Part shown: positions 55,071 through 63,785 of the stretch, piece by piece | Layout of the letters: every line of letters begins with the position of its first letter | Numbering within the stretch: position 1 is the first letter of the stretch | Source of the DNA: Marinomonas profundi | Lineage (GTDB): Bacteria > Pseudomonadota > Gammaproteobacteria > Pseudomonadales > Marinomonadaceae | DNA length: 64,000 bases | Assembly (NCBI RefSeq): GCF_020694005.1 | Contig: NZ_CP073013.1 | Coordinates: 3,358,578 to 3,422,577, forward strand | Direction of reading: 5' to 3' | Program-made: the position numbers and the translations under genes | Notes under the pieces: generated by a model | Seen by the model: only the letters and a program-made list of their open reading frames with translations | Told to the model about the DNA's origin: nothing | Databases searched by the model: none

Positions 55071-55401
55071 ATTGATCTACACACTCTATACAGCGAGTAT
55101 AGGTTGGGTCTAACTCTAAGCGTTTTAATGGGATAGACTGATCGCAAATAAAGCAATTTCCATAGGTTTCTGTTGCAATCCGTTTTAGCGCGCTTTCAAT
55201 AGCAAGCAGTTTTGCGGTATTGCGCCTTTTGGCTTCCATCGCCATTTGCTGACCTTGTAATGCATCCATTCGAGACAGTCGACCTACGCGGCTTTGGTCT
55301 AGTTCGACCGTATCGTCGAGATGCGTGTCTGCACGTGAGAGCAATTCTGCTTTCATTGTTTCTAATGTATTTTTAAAGTGCTGGTAGTGTATTTGGTCCA
55401 T
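55069..55401 (-). CDS. DksA/TraR-family zinc-finger protein
   Basis: A 110-residue protein with a C4 zinc finger near its C-terminus (CFICDQSIPLKRLELDPTYTRCIEC, given here by its cysteines: C-x2-C ... C-x2-C) and an N-terminal helical hairpin. It is shorter than DksA (about 150 residues) and closer to TraR/YocK-like proteins that bind the RNA polymerase secondary channel. Whether it does so here is not known. Convergent to the SulP-Usp operon. Confidence 0.85.
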   Translation of the reverse strand: MDQIHYQHFKNTLETMKAELLSRADTHLDDTVELDQSRVGRLSRMDALQGQQMAMEAKRRNTAKLLAIESALKRIATETYGNCFICDQSIPLKRLELDPTYTRCIECVDQ

Positions 55402-55496
55402 AGCCTGTACCTCATAAACTTTTACCTTATAAAGAAAGCATTGTCTGAGGTAACGCTGCGAGTGTCAATTTTGAACAATTTACGAGAATACAGTTT

Positions 55497-56708
55497 GTGA
55501 CTAATTATCTGTCTTTTATCCGTCTGCAATGGCCCTTAATCACCTTTGGTTTTTTGTCTGTTTTTTGGGGAAATATTGGCCAATCTTTTTTTCTTAGTTG
55601 GTTTGGTGCGGATATTCAACGAGAGTTGAGTATTTCGGCGGCGCAATATGGTTTGTATTACGCGGTTGGCACTTTGGCAAGCAGTGCCGTTATTATGATT
55701 ATTGGTGGTATGGTGGACAAATATCCCCCCCGTCTGCTGATTGTTATTTTAGCTGTTTTCTTGGCGTTGGCTTGTGTGCTGATGGCGCAATTGAGCTCGG
55801 TATTAATGCTCTGTGTAACGCTGTTTTTATTGCGTTTATGTGGCCAAGGCTTGTTGCCGCACACTGCGCAAACCATCATGATTCGATCCTTTGAAAAGCA
55901 ACGAGGCAAGGCCATCAGCCTAGCTTCCAGTGGCGTGGCGGTAGGAGAGGCCATCTTACCCAGCATCATCATCGCATTAATCGCTTGGCTTGGCTGGCGC
56001 CACAGCTGGTATGTGTTTGCCGCCAGTGTGTTAGTGCTGTACTTGCCATTAGGCTATTGGCTGCTGGTAAAAAGCGCATTGCAAAAAGCCCCCGTGCGCA
56101 AGGCTAAAAAGGAGGAGGCGGGCGATGCCTCTGGCCGTCGAGATGTATTAAAAGATTGGCGCTTTTGGCTGATTTTACCGACTTCCTTGGCAGCGCCTTT
56201 TTTAGTCACTGGGGTGTTTATCCAACAAAACTTTTTGCTAGAGCAAAAAATGTGGTCATCGGCTTTACTGGCCAGTGGGTTTATCGCTTACGGCGTGAGT
56301 CATTGGTTTAGCGCCATGGTCGCAGGGAGTTTGGTGGATAAATTCAGTGCTAAATCCTTATTACTGTATTTGCCTATGCCGTTATTGGCGGCCTTGATCA
56401 TATTGGTAATCTTTGACGGCGCTTGGTCGGTGTTTGTCTTTATGACGTTATTTGGCACAGGCATTGGCGCATTAAATACCGTGATTAACGCGGCGTGGGC
56501 AGAAATCTACGGCACCAAAGCCATTGGCTCAATACGCGCCATGATGACCTCATTAATGATTTTCGCCACCGCAGCGTCGCCATTATTATTTGGTCTGATG
56601 ATAGAGCAAGGATGGAATGACACCCAGTTATTTGGATTGCTGGCATGGGGGATGTTATTAGTGAGCATCTTAAACGTACCAGCGTATTTGTCGTTTAAAA
56701 AACGTTAA
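55497..56708 (+). CDS. MFS transporter
   Basis: A 403-residue, 12-segment inner-membrane transporter starting at a GTG (MTNYLSFIRLQWPLITFGFLS). MFS signatures: the loop 2-3 motif GGMVDKYPPR and PHTAQTIMIRSFEKQRGKA, with a short charged central loop (KAKKEEAGDASGRRDVLKD). Closest in style to OFA/monocarboxylate-type MFS, but the substrate is not readable. Single gene. Confidence 0.85.
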   Translation: MTNYLSFIRLQWPLITFGFLSVFWGNIGQSFFLSWFGADIQRELSISAAQYGLYYAVGTLASSAVIMIIGGMVDKYPPRLLIVILAVFLALACVLMAQLSSVLMLCVTLFLLRLCGQGLLPHTAQTIMIRSFEKQRGKAISLASSGVAVGEAILPSIIIALIAWLGWRHSWYVFAASVLVLYLPLGYWLLVKSALQKAPVRKAKKEEAGDASGRRDVLKDWRFWLILPTSLAAPFLVTGVFIQQNFLLEQKMWSSALLASGFIAYGVSHWFSAMVAGSLVDKFSAKSLLLYLPMPLLAALIILVIFDGAWSVFVFMTLFGTGIGALNTVINAAWAEIYGTKAIGSIRAMMTSLMIFATAASPLLFGLMIEQGWNDTQLFGLLAWGMLLVSILNVPAYLSFKKR

Positions 56709-56824
56709 GCGTTAAACTGGTTGATGCTTAGGTTGCAGCCGTTAAATAACCTGAGCATCAGCGCGATCTAACAAAGGTTTTAAACCATGATGAATGTCGA
56801 ATTCAAAGTCTGTCTATTTCCCCT

Positions 56825-56860
56825 CACTATTTCCGATAAATGTTATTATCGGAAATAGTG
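56825..56860. repeat. Perfect 15-bp inverted repeat in an intergenic region
   Basis: CACTATTTCCGATAA and TTATCGGAAATAGTG are exact complements with a 6-nt loop. No T-run adjoins either side, so it is not a normal terminator. It lies between an MFS gene and yjjG, which point towards each other. Confidence 0.7.
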
Positions 56861-56904
56861 GAAAAGACGCTCCGGACGGCGTTTACTGCCTTGTTATGCT
56901 TGTT

Positions 56905-57585
56905 TTATCCGTATTTAAATCGGTTCAGCAATTCATTAAGTGAACTGACTTGGTATGTGGGTCGAATCTCTTCTGGGTGTGTTTTGTTGTGATGGTTGAG
57001 CCAGCAAGTGTCAAAACCAAAGTGGTTGCCGCCTAGTATGTCTGATTCCAACGTATCGCCCACCATTAGTACGTGATTTTTATCTGGTGAGCCCATGAGT
57101 TCTAAGGTGTATTCGAAGATCTTTGGGTGTGGCTTGGCAACGCCAACCCGTTCAGATATTACCACGGGGGAAAAATATGGCAGGAATCCTGTGCGTTCTA
57201 AACGGATTTTTTGTAACTGGGCAAAGCCATTGGTAATGATGCCCATCTTGATATTGTTTGCATGCAAATACGCCACGAGCTCTTCGGCGCCTGGCAATGT
57301 TTTGCAGATTTCCGCCATGGAGTCTAAAAACTGTCTGTTCAGCTCTTTGGTGCTGATGGCCAGTTTGTCGCTCCATAATTGGAAGCGTCGTGTTTGCAGT
57401 TGTTCTGCACTGATTTGGCCGTTTTGATAGTCTACCCAAAGTGGCTTGTTTAGTGCTTGGTATTGATCAAAATCAGTTTGTTCAAATTTTACGCCATGCT
57501 TGGCGAACATGTGTTTTAGACCGGCGAAGTTGTCGAAATGGAAAAGTGTTTCGTCGGCGTCAAATAGAACCCATTGGTATTTCAT
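56905..57585 (-). CDS. yjjG: Pyrimidine 5'-nucleotidase YjjG (HAD family)
   Basis: HAD phosphatase of 226 residues that hydrolyses nucleoside monophosphates, including dUMP and non-canonical ones, and so keeps them out of DNA. Motif I FDADETLF, motif II ITNG, the conserved Lys in VAKPHPKIF and motif III MVGDTLESDILGG are present. Downstream partner of yjjX (nucleotide sanitation), 37 bp apart. Confidence 0.92.
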   Translation of the reverse strand: MKYQWVLFDADETLFHFDNFAGLKHMFAKHGVKFEQTDFDQYQALNKPLWVDYQNGQISAEQLQTRRFQLWSDKLAISTKELNRQFLDSMAEICKTLPGAEELVAYLHANNIKMGIITNGFAQLQKIRLERTGFLPYFSPVVISERVGVAKPHPKIFEYTLELMGSPDKNHVLMVGDTLESDILGGNHFGFDTCWLNHHNKTHPEEIRPTYQVSSLNELLNRFKYG

Positions 57586-57622
57586 TATTCTGTCTGCATC
57601 GGTTAAAAGATAAAGATAAAGT

Positions 57623-58195
57623 TTAAAGATAGCGCTCTGGGTGCAAGGCAGGCGCTAACGCCAATATTAAGGCTTGGGTACAGACGCTTTCTCTTGTCGC
57701 TGCGTGGTTGGTGAATAAACCAATGGCGCCGCCTTTTTGGCGGATATTATCGGTATTAAACCATTCGTCCATGACCAGCCCCAATTCTTCACCGGCTTGT
57801 AAACGTTTATAAAGCGTATTGGGTAAAGGTAAATTGGCTGATCGACCTGTCATCAAGTTCCCTTCACTGTCTACTATCGCCACGTAGGCAAAAGTGGCTG
57901 CGCCCTCCTCGAATTTATCGACACCACCTTCCATGGCAACAAAAAAATTCTTCTCTTTGTCTGTGCTGCTTTTAAAGCAATAACGAGCACGGTTTTGTGC
58001 GCCAAGGCGAGTTTCTGCTTCTGTCATGGGTTGATCGGCAACACCTGACGGCGCGTGCTTTTCTTCACAATGAATGATGTGATTGGGAAAGACTTGCGAA
58101 AATGCTTGTCTGGTCGCATTCATTTTGACGGGATTGGTTGAGCCAACACAAACTCGGATGACGGTTGCGTCTTGTTTTATGGTCATATAATCCAT
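57623..58195 (-). CDS. yjjX: Inosine/xanthosine triphosphatase YjjX
   Basis: Removes non-canonical purine triphosphates from the nucleotide pool. The 190-residue protein has the family N-terminus VCVGSTNPVKMNATRQAF, the central VAMEGGVD and GRSANLPLP, and WFNTDNIRQKGGAIGLFTN. The start at 58195 is used; a second Met three codons later is equally possible. In tandem with yjjG, which acts in the same process. Confidence 0.93.
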   Translation of the reverse strand: MDYMTIKQDATVIRVCVGSTNPVKMNATRQAFSQVFPNHIIHCEEKHAPSGVADQPMTEAETRLGAQNRARYCFKSSTDKEKNFFVAMEGGVDKFEEGAATFAYVAIVDSEGNLMTGRSANLPLPNTLYKRLQAGEELGLVMDEWFNTDNIRQKGGAIGLFTNHAATRESVCTQALILALAPALHPERYL

Positions 58196-58220
58196 CTCAC
58201 GGTATGGCCTTAAATGAATA

Positions 58221-58265
58221 AAAAAGCCGCTTTTATCACTCTACAGCGACAAATAGCGGCTTTTT
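58221..58265. terminator. Terminator between aroC and yjjX
   Basis: AAAAAGCCGCT and AGCGGCTTTTT form an 11-bp stem with a 23-nt loop, with A and T runs on both sides. It lies 18 bp beyond the aroC stop (minus strand). Confidence 0.85.
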
Positions 58266-58283
58266 AAATTCTAAAGTAGTGCG

Positions 58284-59381
58284 TTACGCTTGGCCTTTAA
58301 TAATCGGTGTCGGACAAACCACATCGGCATTTTGTGCTCTGTGTCTCAATAAATGGTCCATGATCGTCAGAGCCAACATGGCTTCGGCAATCGGCGTCGC
58401 GCGAATACCCACACAAGGATCATGACGACCTTTGGTGATCACTTCGATTGGATTACCGGCACGGTCAATGCTTTTGCCTGGAATGGTAATGCTCGAGGTG
58501 GGTTTTAACGCCATGTGAACCACAATATCTTGACCAGAAGAAATGCCACCAAGTACGCCGCCAGCGTGATTGCTTAAAAAGCCTTCAGGTGTCATTTCGT
58601 CTCGGTGTTGGCTGCCTTTTTGTTCTACCACATCAAAGCCGTCGCCAATTTCCACGCCTTTTACCGCGTTAATGCTCATCATGGCTTTGGCAATGTCGGC
58701 ATCTAGACGATCAAAAACCGGTTCGCCTAAACCTGGCATGAGGTTCTTCGCTATCACGGTGATTTTCGCACCAATGGAATCGCCTTCACGACGCAACGCT
58801 GTCATGTATTCTTCAAGCTGTGGAATCGCATCGGGGTCTGGGCTAAAAAAACTGTTTTCGTAAACTTGGCTTAGGTCTTTGACTGCCAATTTGATTGGAC
58901 CCAGTTGCGACAAGAAGCCTTGAATTTCAATACCAAATTGTTGCTTTAGGTATTTTTTCGCAATGGCACCAGCCGCCACTCGCATCGCTGTTTCACGCGC
59001 TGATGAACGACCGCCACCACGATAATCACGGAAGCCGTATTTTTGATCATAGGTGTAGTCAGCATGAGCCGGGCGGAAAGTCTCGGCAATATTGCCGTAA
59101 TCCTTTGATCGTTGATCGGTGTTTTCGATCATTAAACCAATTGGCGTGCCTGTGGTTTTGCCTTCAAAGACACCCGATAAAATTTTGACTTCATCGGCTT
59201 CACGGCGTTGTGTGGTGTGTTTCGAGGTACCGGGTTTGCGCAGATCTAGATCACGCTGTAAATCCGCTTCGCAAATCTCGATGCCTGGTGGGCAACCATC
59301 AACAATGGCGCCAAGCGCAAGGCCGTGACTTTCACCAAAGGTGGTGACTTTAAAAAGTGTTCCAAATGTATTACCAGACAT
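58284..59381 (-). CDS. aroC: Chorismate synthase
   Basis: Last step of the shikimate pathway: 5-enolpyruvylshikimate-3-phosphate to chorismate, using reduced FMN. The 365-residue protein has [19 protein letters not shown] near the N-terminus, [21 protein letters not shown] and the C-terminal [18 protein letters not shown]. Follows prmB by 3 bp, an order kept in many gammaproteobacteria. Confidence 0.97.
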   Translation of the reverse strand: MSGNTFGTLFKVTTFGESHGLALGAIVDGCPPGIEICEADLQRDLDLRKPGTSKHTTQRREADEVKILSGVFEGKTTGTPIGLMIENTDQRSKDYGNIAETFRPAHADYTYDQKYGFRDYRGGGRSSARETAMRVAAGAIAKKYLKQQFGIEIQGFLSQLGPIKLAVKDLSQVYENSFFSPDPDAIPQLEEYMTALRREGDSIGAKITVIAKNLMPGLGEPVFDRLDADIAKAMMSINAVKGVEIGDGFDVVEQKGSQHRDEMTPEGFLSNHAGGVLGGISSGQDIVVHMALKPTSSITIPGKSIDRAGNPIEVITKGRHDPCVGIRATPIAEAMLALTIMDHLLRHRAQNADVVCPTPIIKGQA

Positions 59382-59384
59382 AGG

Positions 59385-60299
59385 CTATTTCTGCTCTTGT
59401 AATAGTTCGCTAAGTTGATCTTTGGTTAGGATAAAAACACCATTACCACCCTGCTCTAATTCTACCCACATAAAAGGAATGTTAGGATAAGCGGCTTGTA
59501 AGGCGATTTCGGTGTTTCCTACTTCGTAGACTAATATACCGTCATCTTGCAGATAATGCGCGACTTGGGCTAAAAATTCGTGGGTAAAATTAAGGCCATC
59601 TTCCCCTGACGTTAGCGCCAGTTCTGGTTCATTATGAAATTCTGCTGGCGCGCTTTCAAAGTCGTCGGCATCCACATAAGGTGGGTTGCAAATAATCAGG
59701 TCGTATTGTTTGCCCGCTAAACCTTTAAACATATCCGAATGAATGGCGTGAACTCGGTCTTCGACTTGATGGCGCACAATGTTTTCATTGGCAACCAATA
59801 ACGCGGCTTCGCTAATATCGGAAATATCCACTTCTGCGTCTTCAAAGACTAAGGCGGCCGCAATGCCTAAACAGCCAGAACCTGTGCACATATCCAAGAT
59901 GTTTAATGGGTCGTTTTTAAGCCAAGGCGCAAATTCACTTTCTAACAAAGCAATAATCGGCGAACGTGGAATTAACGTGTCTTTGGTGACTTTGAATGGC
60001 AATCCCATAAACCAGGCTTCGCCTAAAAGATACGGCAAAGGCTCACGTTTAGTGATGCGCGTTTGTACTAGTTTAAGAATGTGTTTCTTCTCGTTGTAGG
60101 TCAGCGCGCAATCTAGCATATCACGATCAAAATCGAGCGGAAGCTTTAATGCCCCCATCACCAGATGAACGGCTTCATCCCAAGGGTTGTCTGTGCCATG
60201 ACCGTAAAATAAGTCGGCTTGTTGAAAGCGACTAAAGGCCCAACGAATAAAGTCTTTGATGGTGGATAAATCACGAACGGCAGATTGTTTGTTGCTCAT
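59385..60299 (-). CDS. prmB: Ribosomal protein uL3 N5-glutamine methyltransferase
   Basis: SAM-dependent methyltransferase that modifies a glutamine of ribosomal protein L3. At 304 residues it has the HemK/PrmB architecture: an N-terminal helical domain and a Rossmann methyltransferase fold with ILDMCTGSGCLGIA and the NPPY motif in ICNPPYVDADDFE. Upstream of aroC with which it is probably co-transcribed. Confidence 0.95.
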   Translation of the reverse strand: MSNKQSAVRDLSTIKDFIRWAFSRFQQADLFYGHGTDNPWDEAVHLVMGALKLPLDFDRDMLDCALTYNEKKHILKLVQTRITKREPLPYLLGEAWFMGLPFKVTKDTLIPRSPIIALLESEFAPWLKNDPLNILDMCTGSGCLGIAAALVFEDAEVDISDISEAALLVANENIVRHQVEDRVHAIHSDMFKGLAGKQYDLIICNPPYVDADDFESAPAEFHNEPELALTSGEDGLNFTHEFLAQVAHYLQDDGILVYEVGNTEIALQAAYPNIPFMWVELEQGGNGVFILTKDQLSELLQEQK

Positions 60300-60352
60300 C
60301 TTCTCTTCTTAATTATGAATGCGCGGATATAGCGAATGACGCATTATAACGG

Positions 60353-61153
60353 TTATTGTTTCGAGCCTCTATCTTTGCGTTGCATGGTTTTCGCTGAGTT
60401 GTTTACTGATTTGTTTACTGATTTGTTTAGTGAGTTGGTTAGTGTATCCAGCTTTTGAGTCATTTCTTGCCATTTTATCGCGTCATTTTCCATTTTTTCG
60501 CTTTGGTTTTCTTCTAGTGCGGCGGCAAGTTTGGCATTTTCTTCTAATACCTTAGCCAATTGGTTGTCTTGTTTGGCGAGATCCACTTCTTTTTGGGCAA
60601 GGTTGATTCTGAGCTCCGTGTTTGCTTTTTGCTCTTGTTTGATCTGACTGGTCAGTACGGCGTTTTGCGCCATCACCTCTTGGTACCTTTGTTCAGAAAA
60701 GGTCCATTTTTGTTTAAGTGTTTCGGCTTCGTCACTTATTTTCTTGCGCTCTGACGTTAGAGTGTCATGGGCCGCTTGTAATTCGATTAACGCAGAAGAT
60801 AAAGAGAGATAACCGCTTTGCGTCGCCTCTTGTTTGCGATGTTGGTGTTGTTCGATTTCGGTCGATTTTTCATCTAATAATTGCCCAAGTTGCTGAGTCA
60901 CTTCTCTGGAAAAGCGCTTAAACACCGGCTGCAGCAGGTCGCTTAGTTCGCTTAATTCATGTTGTTGCTGTTCTTTGTAGCTCTCTTCCCACTGGGTGAT
61001 GGCGTTCAAAAAAGTGGTGTTTGAGCAATGTCGTCCGTCTTTTTGTCGAAAGTACTCAGCCAAGCGAGGTATGTTTGGGAAGCTGTTTTTTTCAATCAAC
61101 TCCCAGCAGGCTTGATGGATTTCTTCTCTTGCAATGTTTGCTTTACGAGCCAT
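60353..61153 (-). CDS. KfrA-like DNA-binding coiled-coil protein
   Basis: A 266-residue protein with an N-terminal KfrA_N-type DNA-binding domain (about 1-110, REEIHQACWELIEKNSFPNIPRLAEYFRQK). A long coiled coil follows (about 115-235) and a short repetitive tail (NKSVNKSVNNSAK) made of 12-bp repeats. KfrA proteins are best known from plasmids, where they bind their own promoter and help partition. Here it is chromosomal, between prmB and the SppA-type protease. It may be a nucleoid or regulatory protein in a single-gene unit. Confidence 0.8.
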   Translation of the reverse strand: MARKANIAREEIHQACWELIEKNSFPNIPRLAEYFRQKDGRHCSNTTFLNAITQWEESYKEQQQHELSELSDLLQPVFKRFSREVTQQLGQLLDEKSTEIEQHQHRKQEATQSGYLSLSSALIELQAAHDTLTSERKKISDEAETLKQKWTFSEQRYQEVMAQNAVLTSQIKQEQKANTELRINLAQKEVDLAKQDNQLAKVLEENAKLAAALEENQSEKMENDAIKWQEMTQKLDTLTNSLNKSVNKSVNNSAKTMQRKDRGSKQ

Positions 61154-61418
61154 TTTTAAGGGTCCTACTGGTCAATTGAAGCCTATTTAATAAATAATGA
61201 ATTTATATTATCAAATATATCTTATTGATGAAACAAGCTGGTCTCTATATTGTCTCTATCTAGCGCGACTATTGAGTTAGTGCGTGAGAGAGTCAGGTTT
61301 TATGTACTATTTATTGGATTTGCTTATTGGATTTATTTTAGACAATAAAAAAGCTCCCGTAGGAGCTTAGTGAAAAAAAGCGATAGAAAGCGGTTGGCTA
61401 TCGATTATTGGCTCTTGA
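61154..61418. other. Intergenic gap between the SppA-type gene and the KfrA-like gene
   Basis: 265 bp without a gene. It holds the likely terminator of the SppA-type gene and the promoter of the KfrA-like gene. Confidence 0.4.
61351..61371 (-). terminator. Terminator behind the SppA-type gene
   Basis: On the minus strand AAGCTCC and GGAGCTT form a 7-bp stem, followed by TTTTTTATTG. About 50 bp after the stop. Confidence 0.8.
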
Positions 61419-62462
61419 TTATTGGATATGGGTGGTATTGATGACTTTTGTTGCCATTTCAACCCCAAACTCTTTAGCCAGCTCTTTCCATGAGTCTTGT
61501 TTAGGCTCATAGAAGATAGGCTCAGCATCGGGAAAACGCGTATCGAGAATGGTGTTAACACTGGACAGCCCATCGATTAAGCCTATTTCCACGGCTTGTG
61601 ATCCGGTAAATACCATGCCTGAAAAAACATCATCGGTAATAATAAGTCGATCGCCACGACCTTCTTTTACGGCGTGGATAAACTGCTGATGGGTTTCATC
61701 TAACACGGCTTGCCATTTGGTTTTAGCTTCTTCGGTCATTGGGGCGAATGGGTCAAGAAAGGCTTTGTTGCGGCCCGCGGTGAAAGTCCGTCGTTCTACG
61801 CCGATCTTTTCTAATAAATGGCTGGCATCAAAGCTGGATGAAATAACCCCGATCGAACCGACCAAACTTGCCTTATCGGCATAAATTTCATTCGCGGCCG
61901 AAGCAATATAGTAGCCACCGGAAGCCGCCATGTCTTCGACCACAACAAGCACTGGGATATCAGGATGACTCTGCTCTTTGGCGCGAATAGCATCGTAAAT
62001 AATGCCCGAATGAACAGGGCTTCCGCCTGGGCTGTTCATTTCAATAATCACCCCCTTTAATTGAGTGTTTTGGTAGGCCGCATTAAGCAATCGCACAAAT
62101 TCAGACGACTCAATATCGTTATCGGCACCGATGACACCGCGCATAGGGATCATAGCAACCACATCGCCTTCTAAACTAACGTCTTGAAAGTTGGATTTTG
62201 CAAACCAACCGACAATGACGGTCAAGAAAATCACCAAGGTGGTAAAGCGAAAGAATATTCTCCAGCGTCTAGCGCGACGTTTTTCAATCAAGTTTTCGCT
62301 AAGGGTTTTTTCCAGCAAAGACCAGATTGCTTTATTCGGATCGACATTGTCTTCTGTACTAGAGTCTTTGTTAGCCATTTTGTTAGCCACTTCTTTTTCA
62401 TCTTGTGTGCTTTCCGCTTCATTAAGTGACTGTTTGCGATCGTCTTCTTCTGTCCAGCTCAT
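61419..62462 (-). CDS. sppA: Signal peptide peptidase-type S49 protease
   Basis: Inner-membrane serine protease of 347 residues. A charged cytoplasmic N-terminus (about 60 residues) and one membrane anchor (TTLVIFLTVIVGWFA) precede the S49 domain. The catalytic Ser lies in DMAASGGYYIASAANEIYA and the second catalytic residue (Lys) in RNKAFLDPF. It is the short form, like Pseudomonas SppA, rather than the double-length E. coli one. It lies 4 bp after a HAD phosphatase gene; both are usually found behind rluC, which is not the case here. Confidence 0.9.
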   Translation of the reverse strand: MSWTEEDDRKQSLNEAESTQDEKEVANKMANKDSSTEDNVDPNKAIWSLLEKTLSENLIEKRRARRWRIFFRFTTLVIFLTVIVGWFAKSNFQDVSLEGDVVAMIPMRGVIGADNDIESSEFVRLLNAAYQNTQLKGVIIEMNSPGGSPVHSGIIYDAIRAKEQSHPDIPVLVVVEDMAASGGYYIASAANEIYADKASLVGSIGVISSSFDASHLLEKIGVERRTFTAGRNKAFLDPFAPMTEEAKTKWQAVLDETHQQFIHAVKEGRGDRLIITDDVFSGMVFTGSQAVEIGLIDGLSSVNTILDTRFPDAEPIFYEPKQDSWKELAKEFGVEMATKVINTTHIQ

Positions 62463-62465
62463 TTT

Positions 62466-63110
62466 CTATAACCCTAGAATGGTTGATAATTGATTGAAAT
62501 GATTGATTAGCGCGTGTGGCTGACACGCTCTAAGGCGATCTTCATGGTGTGCGCCATAAGTAACACCAATACTTTTCATTCCCGCATTGGTTGCCATGTT
62601 TAAATCGTATTCGGTATCACCAATCATCATCGCGTGCTCAGGTAAAATGTCCAGCTCGGCCAGTATTTGCTCTAGCATCAACGGGTGTGGTTTAGACAAG
62701 CTTTCGTCAGCACAGCGAGTGGTTGAAAAATAGGACGATGTATTGGTTAACGCCATGATTCGGTCTAACCCTCTGCGGCTTTTACCTGTGGCGACTGCCA
62801 TGGTTATGTTAGCGGCTTGAAGCTTATTTAACATCTCAATGACACTGGGGTAAGCCTGTGGCGGTGTTTGATCTGAGGCGACATAAATGCGTTTGTAGTG
62901 CTCAACGATGACGTTTTGGTCTTTGGTAGACAGCTCCGGCCAAACCACATCAATCGCTTTATCGAGGGATAACCCAATGATATTTTTTATGTCGTCTTTT
63001 GTTCTCGATGGTGCATTTGACAAATGAGCGGCTTGCAGCATGCTGTGACATATCGTGTCGATGGAATCGAATAAGGTACCATCCCAATCAAAAATTACTA
63101 ACTTAACCAT
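62466..63110 (-). CDS. HAD-superfamily phosphatase (phosphoglycolate phosphatase-like)
   Basis: A 214-residue HAD hydrolase: motif I FDWDGTLFDS, ATGK as motif II, KPHP with the conserved Lys, and motif III MIGDTEYDLNMA. Family membership is clear, the substrate not. Co-transcribed with the SppA-type protease (3 bp between). In Pseudomonas the same pair follows rluC. Confidence 0.88.
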   Translation of the reverse strand: MVKLVIFDWDGTLFDSIDTICHSMLQAAHLSNAPSRTKDDIKNIIGLSLDKAIDVVWPELSTKDQNVIVEHYKRIYVASDQTPPQAYPSVIEMLNKLQAANITMAVATGKSRRGLDRIMALTNTSSYFSTTRCADESLSKPHPLMLEQILAELDILPEHAMMIGDTEYDLNMATNAGMKSIGVTYGAHHEDRLRACQPHALINHFNQLSTILGL

Positions 63111-63177
63111 AGATACCTCTTAAGAATAATCCGGCGAAAGTGTACCATAACCGAAAATGACAAAATAAGGATTGGTA

Positions 63178-63594
63178 ATGACGACTGGCTATACATTAGA
63201 GCAACTTTCCATCGATCAAAGTGTTGAATACCGTAAAGTGGTTACGGAAGCAGATGTGCATGCGTTTGCCGCTGTAACAGGCGACACAAACCCTGTCCAT
63301 TTGGATGCTGAGTACGCGGCAACCACGTCTTTTGGGCAGCCTATTGCTCACGGCATGCTGACAGCTGGCTTTATCTCTGCGGCTATTGGGACCCAGTTAC
63401 CTGGGCCTGGCTGCATTTATCTAGAGCAAACACTGAAGTTTCGCGCTCCCGTTTTTATTGGGCAAGAAGTAGTGACGACAGTAACGGTTACGGACATTAA
63501 TGAACGCCGTCGCCGCGCAACATTAAAAACAGTGTGTGAATGTGACGGAAAAGTGGTGGTAACCGGTGAAGCCACTATTATGTTACCCGCCTAA
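63178..63594 (+). CDS. MaoC-like (R)-specific enoyl-CoA hydratase
   Basis: A 138-residue hot-dog-fold hydratase. The start at 63178 (MTTGYTLEQLSI) has AAGG at 7 nt. The MaoC hydratase motif FAAVTGDTNPVHLDAEYA carries the catalytic Asp and His, and GQPIAHGMLTAGFISA follows. Such enzymes hydrate enoyl-CoA to the R-3-hydroxy form, often for polyhydroxyalkanoate synthesis (PhaJ). No pha genes are near, so that role is open. Confidence 0.9.
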   Translation: MTTGYTLEQLSIDQSVEYRKVVTEADVHAFAAVTGDTNPVHLDAEYAATTSFGQPIAHGMLTAGFISAAIGTQLPGPGCIYLEQTLKFRAPVFIGQEVVTTVTVTDINERRRRATLKTVCECDGKVVVTGEATIMLPA

Positions 63595-63618
63595 AGCGAC
63601 ATGCTCTCAATAACCCCT

Positions 63619-63662
63619 AAAAAGGTGCGCGCCCTCTTTCTCTATGACTTCGCGCCTTTTTT
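63619..63662 (+). terminator. Terminator behind the MaoC-like gene
   Basis: AAAAAGGTGCGCG and CGCGCCTTTTTT form an imperfect stem around a 20-nt loop with a T-run after. Confidence 0.7.
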
Positions 63663-63785
63663 GGTCACAAATTGCCTGATCGTGTAAAAAACACTATTTT
63701 GTTAAAAAAGACTGGGATTTATAGAATGGCAGGCTTATATTTAATAAGTACAAATTACTAAGTGTAAAATACTTTAGGTGCCTAG

